This document shows, in pieces, positions 26,491 to 34,943 of a stretch of 50,244 nucleotides of DNA. Within the stretch, counting starts at the first letter, position 1; each line of letters opens with the position of its first letter. Below the pieces are notes generated by a model. The model was not told the origin of the DNA. It was given only the letters and a program-made list of their open reading frames with translations, and did no database searches. The position numbers and the translations under genes were made by a program. The stretch spans positions 1 through 50,244 of the forward strand of contig CALXPS010000008.1 of the NCBI GenBank assembly GCA_944390405.1. The letters run 5' to 3'. Source of the DNA: an uncultured Clostridia bacterium (GTDB lineage: Bacteria > Bacillota > Clostridia > TANB77 > CAG-508).

Positions 26491-27024
26491 TCATTTTGTA
26501 AGCATTTTAAGCATTTTAGGATAAAGCTTAACTGCATTCTTTCTCCAATTATCAACAATAGTTTTTGCTTGCTCTCGTGAACCTGCAAAAGTTTTAACTT
26601 CAAAAGTAACCTTTCCATTTTCAGTAATTCTACATATTACATTATAACAATTTTCACTTTCTGGAATAAAGTCAGCTGTTATTGAATATTCATCCTCAAT
26701 AGAACGTAAATCTTCTTTAAAATTATTATCAATTTGAAATCTAGTAAAACCAGGAATTAAATCTTGAACTAAATTAATAGCTTGCCTGCCTTCTTCAGTC
26801 ATTTCATATATAGTTTCATTTCTATCAGAAACACCCTTTAAAATATATTTGTTCTCAATTAAATCTAAAAGAAATTGTTGAAAATAAAAATAATTCATAT
26901 CTTCAAAAGTTAAAACCAATTTATAAAAAGAAGTATTATCCATAGGTTTATTAACTTTGTTTAATAAATATAACATTAAAGCCTTATTTTCGGCTAAAGT
27001 CTCATTATCAGATGCTAATTTCAT
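26491..27024 (-). CDS. DUF4364 family protein (winged-helix-like)
   Basis: This 177-residue protein matches DUF4364: ENKALMLYLLNKVNKPMDNTSFYKLVL at the N-terminus looks like a winged-helix DNA-binding domain with a DMNYFYFQQFLLDLIE helix, followed by an alpha/beta domain (FEVKTFAGSREQAKTIVDNW). AGGAGG lies before the start. Its target is unknown. Confidence 0.85.
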   Translation of the reverse strand: MKLASDNETLAENKALMLYLLNKVNKPMDNTSFYKLVLTFEDMNYFYFQQFLLDLIENKYILKGVSDRNETIYEMTEEGRQAINLVQDLIPGFTRFQIDNNFKEDLRSIEDEYSITADFIPESENCYNVICRITENGKVTFEVKTFAGSREQAKTIVDNWRKNAVKLYPKMLKMLTK

Positions 27025-27258
27025 AAAGCAAACTCCTCCTAAATTAAACTAAAAATATTATAGCACAATTATGTAAAAAAGAAAAGATAAATATATGAAA
27101 AACATATAAATCTTGATTTTAGCGGATTATATGTCTTTAAGTCTGAATGGTAATAAAATGTAAAATATTGTAAAAACATACTGGAAAATTTTTATTAGCA
27201 AATTTGTAAATAATTAAAAAGAAAAAGGAAAAAATATTTTTTATGAGGAGGTGAAAAA

Positions 27259-28365
27259 ATGAAAAATACGATAAAATTATTAGTATTTTTTATAGCAATA
27301 CTTACTATTTGTTTAGCAATACCAAATTTTAGTAATGCTGCAACACCAATTACTGACGAAGAATCTTTAAATAATGCTGTATCAAGTGCAGATGTAGGTG
27401 CAACTATTACTTTAGATGGTGATATAACAGTGAGTAAACCAATAGTAATAGCTAAAGAACTTACAATTAACGGTAACGGGCATACTGTAACAGGCTCTAG
27501 CAGTTGGACGGCAACATCAGGAAACCAAACAATGTTTACAGCACAATTTTCAGATGCAAAACTTACACTAAGAAATATAAATTTAGTAAATGGACCTAAA
27601 TATGGTGTACAATCATATGATGGTGCAACTGTAATATTAGACAATGTTTCAATAACAGGATTTAAATATGGAGCGGTTCTTGTTAATGGTGGTAAGCTTG
27701 AAGTTAGAAAACTACACTTAGGATATAATGGCACAACTTCTAACAATGGTATAGAAATAGACAAAGGCGCATCAGCTACTAATAATCCTACATTAATAAT
27801 GAATGGAACATTAACATCTGATACAAATGAAAATGTAGTTCGTGCTGCTGAAAATGGTCATCTTACAGAATTTACTGTAACTAACACTTCAAATACAACA
27901 AATAAAGTTGCTATAGCTGGGAATAAAGTAGTTTTAACAGATGCTAATAACAATGTAATTTCTGAAACAACTGTACCAGATAAAGCAACTCCTAATACTG
28001 ATGCAAAAAAAGTTATAGTAACTTTAATTGTTAATGATAAGACAAATAAGATAACAGTAGACGAAGGTACAAGTGTTACAGCGGATTTATTAAAATCACA
28101 CATCGTATTAGAAGGAAATGAAAAAATAGATGGTTTCTATACAGATGCTGAATATACAAATGAATTTAATTTTAGCGAAGTATTAAATACAGATACAACT
28201 ATTTATGTAAAAATTTTGCAAGTTGAAGAACAACCAATACCAGAAGAACCAAAAGATGAGACACCAGCAACTGGTGTAACAAATTATTTAGGCATTGCTG
28301 TATTCGTCGCATTATCATCAGCAGTATCAATCTTTTTAATAAGAAAACATGGTATAAAGGGATAG
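27259..28365 (+). CDS. Sortase-anchored surface protein with beta-helix-like domain
   Basis: The signal peptide spans about residues 1-27 (cleavage near NAATP). The following repeats (LTINGNGHTVTG, LTLRNINLVNGPKYG, VILDNVSITGFKYG) are typical of a right-handed beta-helix. A Listeria-Bacteroides-like repeat follows (VTLIVNDKTNKITVDEGTSV, IDGFYTDAEYTNEF). The C-terminus has ETPATGV, a hydrophobic helix and IRKHGIKG, a sortase signal. The class B sortase gene follows after 42 nt, so the pair is probably enzyme and substrate. Confidence 0.82.
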   Translation: MKNTIKLLVFFIAILTICLAIPNFSNAATPITDEESLNNAVSSADVGATITLDGDITVSKPIVIAKELTINGNGHTVTGSSSWTATSGNQTMFTAQFSDAKLTLRNINLVNGPKYGVQSYDGATVILDNVSITGFKYGAVLVNGGKLEVRKLHLGYNGTTSNNGIEIDKGASATNNPTLIMNGTLTSDTNENVVRAAENGHLTEFTVTNTSNTTNKVAIAGNKVVLTDANNNVISETTVPDKATPNTDAKKVIVTLIVNDKTNKITVDEGTSVTADLLKSHIVLEGNEKIDGFYTDAEYTNEFNFSEVLNTDTTIYVKILQVEEQPIPEEPKDETPATGVTNYLGIAVFVALSSAVSIFLIRKHGIKG

Positions 28366-28407
28366 GCTAAAATGTCTATCCTTACATAATATATTTGGGT
28401 GATATTA

Positions 28408-29205
28408 ATGAAAGAAAAATTAAAAACAAAAAAAAGAATTATATATATTCTTATAAATGGTATCTTCATTTTTTTAATTGCTATATCAGTTATATATATT
28501 ATAGACTTTTTTTCATTAAAAAAAGAAGCAATGGAAGAAAGTAATTTGTTAAATACAATAAAGATTAATGAAAATGAAATAATACAAACAGAAACAAGAG
28601 ATACTAAAGCAATTTCCAAAGGGGCAGAAAGAATTATGAAAATAAAAAAGCTACAGAAAGAAAATCCTGATATTATTGGGTGGATAGAAATAGAAAATAC
28701 GAATATAAATTACCCTGTATTACAAGGAACAGATAATGAATATTATATGACACATAATTACAAAAAAGAAAAATCTAAAAAAGGTTCTATTTTTTTAAGC
28801 AAAGATTATGATTGGAATATTCCAAGTACAAATTTATTAATCTATGGGCATAATTTAAGAAATGGAACAATGTTTGAAGAACTATTAGAATATGAAAATG
28901 AAGAATTTTATAAAGAACATCCAATAATAAGATTTACAACTGCAGAAGAAGATGCAGAATATGTTATTATTTCTGTTTTTAAATCAAGAGTATATTATAA
29001 ATATGAAAAAAATGTATTCAGATATTATTATTTTGTAAATGCTAAAACACAAGAAGAATACAATGAATTTATTGGAAATGCTAAAAAAGCATCATTATAT
29101 AATATAGAGGAAACAGCAGTGTTTGGAGACCAACTAATTACATTATCCACATGCTCATATCATACAGAAGATGGTAGATTTGTTGTTGTTGGAAGAAAAA
29201 TGTAA
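28408..29205 (+). CDS. Class B sortase
   Basis: This 265-residue membrane-anchored transpeptidase has an N-terminal TM (about residues 12-33), the family motifs NPDIIGWIEI and NYPVLQGTDNEYYMTHNY, the catalytic His in LIYGHNLRNGTMF, the Cys in TLSTCSYHTEDGRFVVVGR and the conserved Arg. ATG at 28408 with GGGTGAT is preferred over an upstream GTG. It likely attaches the preceding protein to the wall. Class B sortases of Clostridioides use PxTG-type motifs, which fits TPATG. Confidence 0.9.
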   Translation: MKEKLKTKKRIIYILINGIFIFLIAISVIYIIDFFSLKKEAMEESNLLNTIKINENEIIQTETRDTKAISKGAERIMKIKKLQKENPDIIGWIEIENTNINYPVLQGTDNEYYMTHNYKKEKSKKGSIFLSKDYDWNIPSTNLLIYGHNLRNGTMFEELLEYENEEFYKEHPIIRFTTAEEDAEYVIISVFKSRVYYKYEKNVFRYYYFVNAKTQEEYNEFIGNAKKASLYNIEETAVFGDQLITLSTCSYHTEDGRFVVVGRKM

Positions 29206-29242
29206 AACATGTCAAAATAATATATACTTTTTTCACCAAGAG

Positions 29243-29251
29243 TGGTATAAT
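29243..29251 (+). promoter_or_regulatory. Extended -10 promoter ahead of the small Cys protein and dnaE
   Basis: TGGTATAAT (TGN plus TATAAT) lies 46 nt before the small ORF. Confidence 0.6.
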
Positions 29252-29296
29252 CCTAATTGATTAATAGTAATATATATGAGATTGGAGAATTATATT

Positions 29297-29431
29297 ATGG
29301 AAAAAGTATTAAAAATAATAGTAGAAAAGTGCCCACAAAACCATAAATGTCCAGCTATAAAAGTTTGCCCAGTAGGAGCTTTATCACAAGAAGGTTTTAA
29401 TGCACCTAAAATTGACCACCAAAATAGATAG
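29297..29431 (+). CDS. Short ferredoxin-like Cys protein (44 aa)
   Basis: MEKVLKIIVEKCPQNHKCPA continues IKVCPVGALSQEGF and stops soon after APKID. It resembles the first half of small 4Fe-4S proteins in which a second CxxCxxC motif normally follows APxID. Only three Cys are present (residues 12, 18, 24). It has a TTGGAGAA-type site and ends 9 nt before dnaE, so the two are co-transcribed. It could be a complete short form or a truncated relic. Confidence 0.65.
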   Translation: MEKVLKIIVEKCPQNHKCPAIKVCPVGALSQEGFNAPKIDHQNR

Positions 29432-29440
29432 GAGAAAAAT

Positions 29441-32400
29441 ATGGAATTTGTACACTTGCATACTCACACTGAATATAGTTTATTAGATGGAGCAAATAAA
29501 ATAAAAGAGTTACCAGCTAGAGCAAAAGAGCTTGGAATGAAGGCAATGGCAATTACTGATCATGGCGTTATGTTTGGTGTAGTTGATTTTTATAAAGAAT
29601 GTAAAAAAGTTGGAATAAAACCAATCATTGGTTGTGAAGTATATGTAGCACCTCGTACAAGATTTGATAAAGAACCAAATATAGATAACAAATATTCTCA
29701 TCTGATTTTACTTGTAAAAAATGAGACAGGCTATAAAAACTTAACAAATCTAGTATCAATGGGTTTTACAGAAGGCTTTTATTATAAACCAAGAATAGAT
29801 TTAGAGCTTTTAGAAAAATATCATGAAGGACTTATATGCTTAAGTGCTTGTTTAGCAGGAAGTGTAAATAAAGCAATATTAAAAGAAGATATAGAAGAAG
29901 CAAGAAAAATAGCTCTATGGCATAAAAATTTATTTGGTGAGGATTATTATCTAGAAGTACAACCCAATGGTTTACCAGAACAAGTTCTAGTAAATCAAAA
30001 ACTAGTTCAACTTTCAAAAGAGCTAGATATACCACTTGTAGCAACAAATGATGCACATTATTTGAAAAAAGAAGATGCATATATTCACGAAGTGCTATTA
30101 TGTATTCAAACTGGCAAAAAAATGAATGACGTAGATAGAATGAAAATGGGAGCAGATGAATTCTATGTAAAATCTCCAAAAGAAATGTCAGAATATTTTA
30201 AAAACATACCAGAAGCAATAGAAAATACAGTTAAAATAGCAGAAAAATGTAATTTTGATTTTGTGTTCGGGGATATAAAACTTCCAAATTACGAAGTACC
30301 AAAAGAATACAAAACTCATAGCGAATTTTTCAAAGAACTTTGCCGTAAGGGTTTAATAAAAAGATATGGAGAAAATCCAAGCAAAGAAATTCAAGATAGA
30401 TTAGAATATGAAATCTCAGTAATAGAAAACATGGGCTATGTAGACTATTACCTTATTGTGTGGGATTTTATTAATTATGCAAAAACTCAAGGAATATCAG
30501 TAGGACCAGGGCGTGGCTCAGGAGCAGGTTCAATAGCAGCATATGCTATGGGAATAACAGATATAGACCCAATAAAATATAATCTACTATTTGAAAGATT
30601 TTTAAATCCAGAAAGAATAAGCATGCCAGATTTTGATATTGACTTTTGTTATGAAAGAAGACCAGAAGTAATAGACTATGTGGCAAGAAAATATGGAAGA
30701 GACCATGTATCACAAATAATAACATTTGGTACGATGTCTGCTAGAATGGTAATAAGAGATGTAGGAAGGGCATTAGATGTTCCATATGCAGAAACAGACA
30801 AACTTGCAAAGATGGTCCCAATGGAACTACATATAACTATAAAAAAAGCACTAGAACAAAATCCAGAATTCAAAGAATTATATGAAACAGATGAAACAAC
30901 AAAAAAATTATTAGATATAGCAATGAAATTAGAAGGGCTACCAAGGCAGGCATCTACACACGCATGTGGAGTTTTAATAACAGATAAGCCAGTAGTAGAA
31001 TATGTGCCATTATATGTAAATGAAGGAACAGTTGAAGCACAATTTATAATGACAACACTAGAAGAATTAGGATTATTAAAAATGGACTTTTTGGGATTAA
31101 GAACACTAACTGTTATATCAGATACAATAAAATTTGTAAAACAAAACAGAGGAATAGATGTAGAATTTGACAAAGATATGAATGACCCAAAAGTATTTGA
31201 AAACACATGGCAATCTGGTAATACTGTTGGAATATTTCAATTTGAAAGTCAAGGTATGACAAATTTCATGAAAGAACTAAAACCAGATACATTAGAAGAT
31301 ATAATTGCAGGAGTATCATTATATAGACCAGGGCCAATGGACCAAATACCAAGATATATAAAAAATAAACTAAATCCAGAACACAGTGAATATACACATC
31401 CAGCATTAGAGCCAATATTAAATGTAACATATGGTTGCATGGTATACCAAGAACAGGTAATGCAGATAGTTAGAGACTTAGCAGGATATTCTCTAGGTAG
31501 GGCGGATTTAGTAAGACGTGCAATGGGTAAGAAAAAATTAGATGTAATGGCAAAAGAGAGAGAAATATTTATACATGGACAAACAGACGAAAATGGTAAT
31601 GTAATAATTCCAGGTTGCGTAAGAAATGGAATTGATGAAGCAAGTGCCAATAAAATATTTGATGAAATGGCAGAGTTTGCAAAATATGCTTTTAACAAGT
31701 CTCATGCAGCAGCATATGCTGTAGTATCATATAGAACAGCATACTTAAAAACATATTATCCAGTAGAATTTATGGCAGCAACATTAAATAGCTTTTTAGG
31801 AAACCTAGATAAAATACCAGAATATATTGCAGAATGTAAAAGAATGAACATAGAAATATTAAAACCAAGTATAAATAAAAGTTATACAAAATTTACAGTA
31901 AATGAGGATAAAATACGTTTTGGACTTGGAAGTGTGAAAAATGTAGGAACAGCAGCAATAGAAGCAATTGTAGAAGAAAGAAACAAAAATGGAGAATTTA
32001 AAAGTTTCACAGATTTCTGCGAGAGGATACAAGGAGAAGCGGTAAATAAAAAATGTATAGAAAGTCTTATAAAATCAGGTTCATTTGATGAACTAGGTGA
32101 AACAAGGCATACTTTAATAGAGTCATTTGAAGGAATATTAGATACAATATCAGGGGAGACAAGAAAATCAATACAAGGTCAAGTAACAATGTTTGATATT
32201 GCAAATGAAGAAACAACAGAAAAACATAAATACAATCTAAACAGAGTAGAAGAGTATGAAGAAAGAACATTGCTAGACATGGAAAAGGAAATGCTAGGAA
32301 TATATATATCTGGACACCCACTTGAGAAAATAAAAGAACAAATACAGAAAAATACAAACATAAACTCACTTCAAATGATAAATATGAAGGAAGAAAATGA

Positions 32401-32932
32401 TTTATCAAAAGATGGGAAACCAGTAAAATATGCAGGAATAATAACATCTGTTAAGAAAAAATACACAAAGAATAATACCATAATGGCATTTGTTAGTATA
32501 GAAGATTTATATGGAGTTACAGAAATAATAGTATTCGATAGTTGCTACAACAGGTCATCAAGTGAATTGTTAGTAGATAATATAGTTCTAGTAGAAGGAA
32601 GACTAAGTATAAGAGAAGATGATGATGTAAAAATAGTAGCAAATACAATTGTAAATTTTGAAAATGTGGCTAAAAATAAACAACCACAAAATCCACAACC
32701 ACAGGAACAAAAACCAAAAGTTCTAACATTAGATATAAGAGAAACAACAGAACCACAAAAAGCACGTTTAAGGGGTGCGATAAGATTCTTTTCAGGAGAA
32801 AAAAATAATATGAGAGTGCAAATAATAGACAATGAGGGAACAAAACCATGTGGTGCCATATATTTAAATAATGAAATATTGCAAGAGTTTAAAGAAATAC
32901 TAGGAGAAGAAAAAGTTAGCATTCAAATTTAA
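29441..32932 (+). CDS. dnaE: DNA polymerase III alpha subunit DnaE
   Basis: This 1163-residue DnaE-class polymerase has an N-terminal PHP domain (FVHLHTHTEYSLLDGA, AITDHG), palm with GPGRGSGAGSIAAYAMGI and the catalytic PDFDIDF, the thumb/fingers, tandem HhH, and an OB fold near the C-terminus (VKYAGIITSVKKKYTKNN, AFVSIEDLYGVTEIIVF). It has no exonuclease. In low-GC Gram-positives DnaE extends primers and PolC does bulk synthesis. No CGG codon occurs in its entire length. Confidence 0.96.
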   Translation: MEFVHLHTHTEYSLLDGANKIKELPARAKELGMKAMAITDHGVMFGVVDFYKECKKVGIKPIIGCEVYVAPRTRFDKEPNIDNKYSHLILLVKNETGYKNLTNLVSMGFTEGFYYKPRIDLELLEKYHEGLICLSACLAGSVNKAILKEDIEEARKIALWHKNLFGEDYYLEVQPNGLPEQVLVNQKLVQLSKELDIPLVATNDAHYLKKEDAYIHEVLLCIQTGKKMNDVDRMKMGADEFYVKSPKEMSEYFKNIPEAIENTVKIAEKCNFDFVFGDIKLPNYEVPKEYKTHSEFFKELCRKGLIKRYGENPSKEIQDRLEYEISVIENMGYVDYYLIVWDFINYAKTQGISVGPGRGSGAGSIAAYAMGITDIDPIKYNLLFERFLNPERISMPDFDIDFCYERRPEVIDYVARKYGRDHVSQIITFGTMSARMVIRDVGRALDVPYAETDKLAKMVPMELHITIKKALEQNPEFKELYETDETTKKLLDIAMKLEGLPRQASTHACGVLITDKPVVEYVPLYVNEGTVEAQFIMTTLEELGLLKMDFLGLRTLTVISDTIKFVKQNRGIDVEFDKDMNDPKVFENTWQSGNTVGIFQFESQGMTNFMKELKPDTLEDIIAGVSLYRPGPMDQIPRYIKNKLNPEHSEYTHPALEPILNVTYGCMVYQEQVMQIVRDLAGYSLGRADLVRRAMGKKKLDVMAKEREIFIHGQTDENGNVIIPGCVRNGIDEASANKIFDEMAEFAKYAFNKSHAAAYAVVSYRTAYLKTYYPVEFMAATLNSFLGNLDKIPEYIAECKRMNIEILKPSINKSYTKFTVNEDKIRFGLGSVKNVGTAAIEAIVEERNKNGEFKSFTDFCERIQGEAVNKKCIESLIKSGSFDELGETRHTLIESFEGILDTISGETRKSIQGQVTMFDIANEETTEKHKYNLNRVEEYEERTLLDMEKEMLGIYISGHPLEKIKEQIQKNTNINSLQMINMKEENDLSKDGKPVKYAGIITSVKKKYTKNNTIMAFVSIEDLYGVTEIIVFDSCYNRSSSELLVDNIVLVEGRLSIREDDDVKIVANTIVNFENVAKNKQPQNPQPQEQKPKVLTLDIRETTEPQKARLRGAIRFFSGEKNNMRVQIIDNEGTKPCGAIYLNNEILQEFKEILGEEKVSIQI

Positions 32933-32936
32933 AACT

Positions 32937-33068
32937 AAGAAATCCGCCAAATCTCGTCGGAGTTTCTATTTATCTAAAATTGAGCCCACGTCGGATACGC
33001 CTGCCGATGTTTTGCGGGGGTCCTCAATTTTATCTAAATAGAAAGCTCCTGCGTTTGGCTATTTTGTG
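32937..33068. repeat. 132-bp structured repeat, copy 1
   Basis: It can fold into a long hairpin: TTTCTATTTATCTAAAATTG pairs with CAATTTTATCTAAATAGAAA, with outer GCCAAA/TTTGGC and CTCGTCGGAG/GCTCC pairing and a GC-rich head. A second copy, gap-free and in the same orientation, lies at 37031-37162. No ORF. It may be a structured RNA or a MITE. Confidence 0.75.
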
Positions 33069-33135
33069 CTATTATTTAATTTAATACTAAAGGGTAACAC
33101 TTTTTATTAACATTCAGATTATAATACGTTGAATT

Positions 33136-33177
33136 AGGCATTATATGTTTTTTCTTGAGAACAAACATATAACGCCT
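33136..33177. repeat. Long imperfect hairpin (AGGC-TTATATGTTT / AAACATATAA-GCCT)
   Basis: A 4-bp and a 10-bp stem are separated by a single mismatch. It lies between copy 1 of the 132-bp repeat and a second piece of its right flank (GCTACTTTGCGTTATAT at 33184-33200). No T-run follows, so it is not a typical terminator. Confidence 0.6.
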
Positions 33178-33257
33178 GTTTCAAGCTACTTTGCGTTATA
33201 TCATGCAAGCTATATACTAAATAGTAAACAGCTTTTTGTTGAAATTAAAAAAAGTAG

Positions 33258-33286
33258 TTGACAAAGGAATAAAAATGGAATATACT
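33258..33286 (+). promoter_or_regulatory. Strong promoter of the (CA)n gene
   Basis: TTGACA, 17 nt, TATACT, 38 nt before the ATG of a short gene containing the CA tract. Confidence 0.82.
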
Positions 33287-33324
33287 AAAAACATAAGAAA
33301 AGAGAAAACAAAGGGAGGAAGAAT

Positions 33325-33577
33325 ATGAAAGTAGCAATAGCTAAAACCCTTGGTACTGTACACACACACACACACACACACAATATATTTAGAAAACGAA
33401 ACAATAAGAGAGAACCATAAAATAAAAAAATATGGACTTATTAGTAATGCAATAAAATTATATATAAAATACAATGAATTAAAGATTAATTTATGGGAAA
33501 AAGGATGTCAGAATACAGAATTTATAGATTTAAATTCTGAGACTAGATATCTGATTTCTAATAAATTAGTCTTTTAA
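33325..33577 (+). CDS. Small unknown gene split by a (CA)11 tract, possibly phase-variable
   Basis: The gene has a strong promoter, GGGAGG and ATG. With 11 CA units the frame stops after 31 codons. With 12 or 9 units it would read MKVAIAKTLGTVHTHTHTHT then IYLENETIRENHKIKKYGLI and continue to SNKLVF, about 84 residues. The downstream frame is open to 33577. The protein family is not recognised. In the present state the gene is OFF unless the tract slips. Confidence 0.55.
33361..33382. repeat. (CA)11 dinucleotide microsatellite
   Basis: Eleven uninterrupted CA units lie inside a reading frame. Such tracts are rare in bacteria and prone to slipped-strand change in repeat number. Confidence 0.97.
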
Positions 33578-33626
33578 TTTTATACATAAAAATGAAATAA
33601 AAAAATTATAGAGAGGAAGATGAAAT

Positions 33627-34736
33627 ATGAAAGAAAATAAAGGAATAACGCTAATAGCATTAATAATCACAATAATAGTATTATTAATACTAGTAGCAAT
33701 AACAATAGATATAGCAGTAGATGGAAAGTTATTTGATACCGCAAAAGAAGCAGTAGATAAAACAAATAACAAAGTAGGACAACAGCAAAATAGAGTAGAC
33801 GAATTAATGGGAGAATTAGATGAAGTAGAAGAATGGGAAGAAAGCCAAGGGGCAAATGAACATAATTGGCAATATACAGATAATACATTAGCAGGCTTAA
33901 AATGCACATGTAAAATGTGTACAAAAGAAAGTGCAGAAGGAAAAACATATTATATAGCCCAAGAAATACCAAGTTACGAAGCAGGACCAGCAGGAACGCA
34001 GTGGGTAGTATTTGGAGCAGAAGATACAGATAAAAATGGAACAAATGAAACACTATTATTAACAACACTAGAGCCATCAACAGAAACACTAGAATTAGAA
34101 GGAGCAGATGGATATAACAATGGGATAGCAAAAATAGAAGCAAAAGTAAAAGAAATATATGGAAATGAAGCAAGAGCAATGACAATAGAAGACGTAAATA
34201 GAACACTAGGGTATACACCATCAGGCGGGATGTATGCATCTGACGGTGTTTGGCAAACCACAGGAAATTTCACTACTAAGATAAAGGACTTAAGTATATG
34301 GTACTATATACAAATGCTTGAAGCACACAGCCCAGATGGTGCAAATACAGAAGAAGCATTAGGTGAATATGTAGCAAATGGATATTTTTATAGTGTAAAT
34401 GATTTTGGATATGGAATTGCTGGAATACCATATGTACCAGTAACAACAAGTAATATAGTAAAAAATCTAGTTTTTGGGTCACTTGATAATAATCCATATG
34501 TATATTGGTTACCTTATCGAGTGGTCAGAGCTGATACCCATTACGTTTTCTTTGTAATGGGGAATGTATACTATGGCTTTATAAACCATTACCTACTTTA
34601 CTTGTTTATCTCTAACGGTGCTTCAAATTTATTTTCTTTTTCAGTTCGTCCAGTAGTTCCTCTAAAATCTGAAATACCTGTTGGAAAAGAAATTTTAGTA
34701 AGCAATGAAGAATGGGATTATGATCCAAACGCCTAA
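33627..34736 (+). CDS. Type IV pilin-like secreted protein with a variable C-terminal domain
   Basis: The start MKENKGITLIALIITIIVLL is a prepilin N-terminus (G before I at the cleavage point, Glu-5 replaced by Leu/Ala, long hydrophobic helix). A Glu-rich linker follows, then CTCKMCTKES and a C-terminal globular region (YTPSGGMYASDGVWQTT, WLPYRVVRA, FSFSVRPVVPLKSEIPVG) of the type seen in large surface-protein families of Clostridia. It would be an envelope protein processed by prepilin peptidase. Ribosome site GAGAGGAAG is appropriate. Confidence 0.8.
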   Translation: MKENKGITLIALIITIIVLLILVAITIDIAVDGKLFDTAKEAVDKTNNKVGQQQNRVDELMGELDEVEEWEESQGANEHNWQYTDNTLAGLKCTCKMCTKESAEGKTYYIAQEIPSYEAGPAGTQWVVFGAEDTDKNGTNETLLLTTLEPSTETLELEGADGYNNGIAKIEAKVKEIYGNEARAMTIEDVNRTLGYTPSGGMYASDGVWQTTGNFTTKIKDLSIWYYIQMLEAHSPDGANTEEALGEYVANGYFYSVNDFGYGIAGIPYVPVTTSNIVKNLVFGSLDNNPYVYWLPYRVVRADTHYVFFVMGNVYYGFINHYLLYLFISNGASNLFSFSVRPVVPLKSEIPVGKEILVSNEEWDYDPNA

Positions 34737-34790
34737 ATATAAATTCAAACAGTCTTTATTAAAAAACAAAAGAGCGTGTATAATAATAAA

Positions 34791-34818
34791 GTTCAATTAT
34801 TGTATAAAACAATTGAAC
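34791..34818. repeat. Inverted repeat GTTCAATT / AATTGAAC
   Basis: A perfect 8-bp inverted repeat with a 12-nt loop follows the pilin-like gene. It could be an operator or a weak terminator. Confidence 0.45.
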
Positions 34819-34864
34819 TCTATTGGTTCAATGTCAATAGTTGGGGTGAAAAACTTTAATACCC

Positions 34865-34892
34865 GTAGGGGGCGAGCATTGCTCGTCCTTAC
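34865..34892. repeat. Short dispersed palindromic repeat, second copy
   Basis: GGGCGAGC ATT GCTCGTCC with flank GTAGG is the same family as 7569-7593. Confidence 0.7.
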
Positions 34893-34943
34893 AATTTTAA
34901 CAAAAAAAATAATAAAAAAATAGAACTTGTTAAGACTAGTGTG

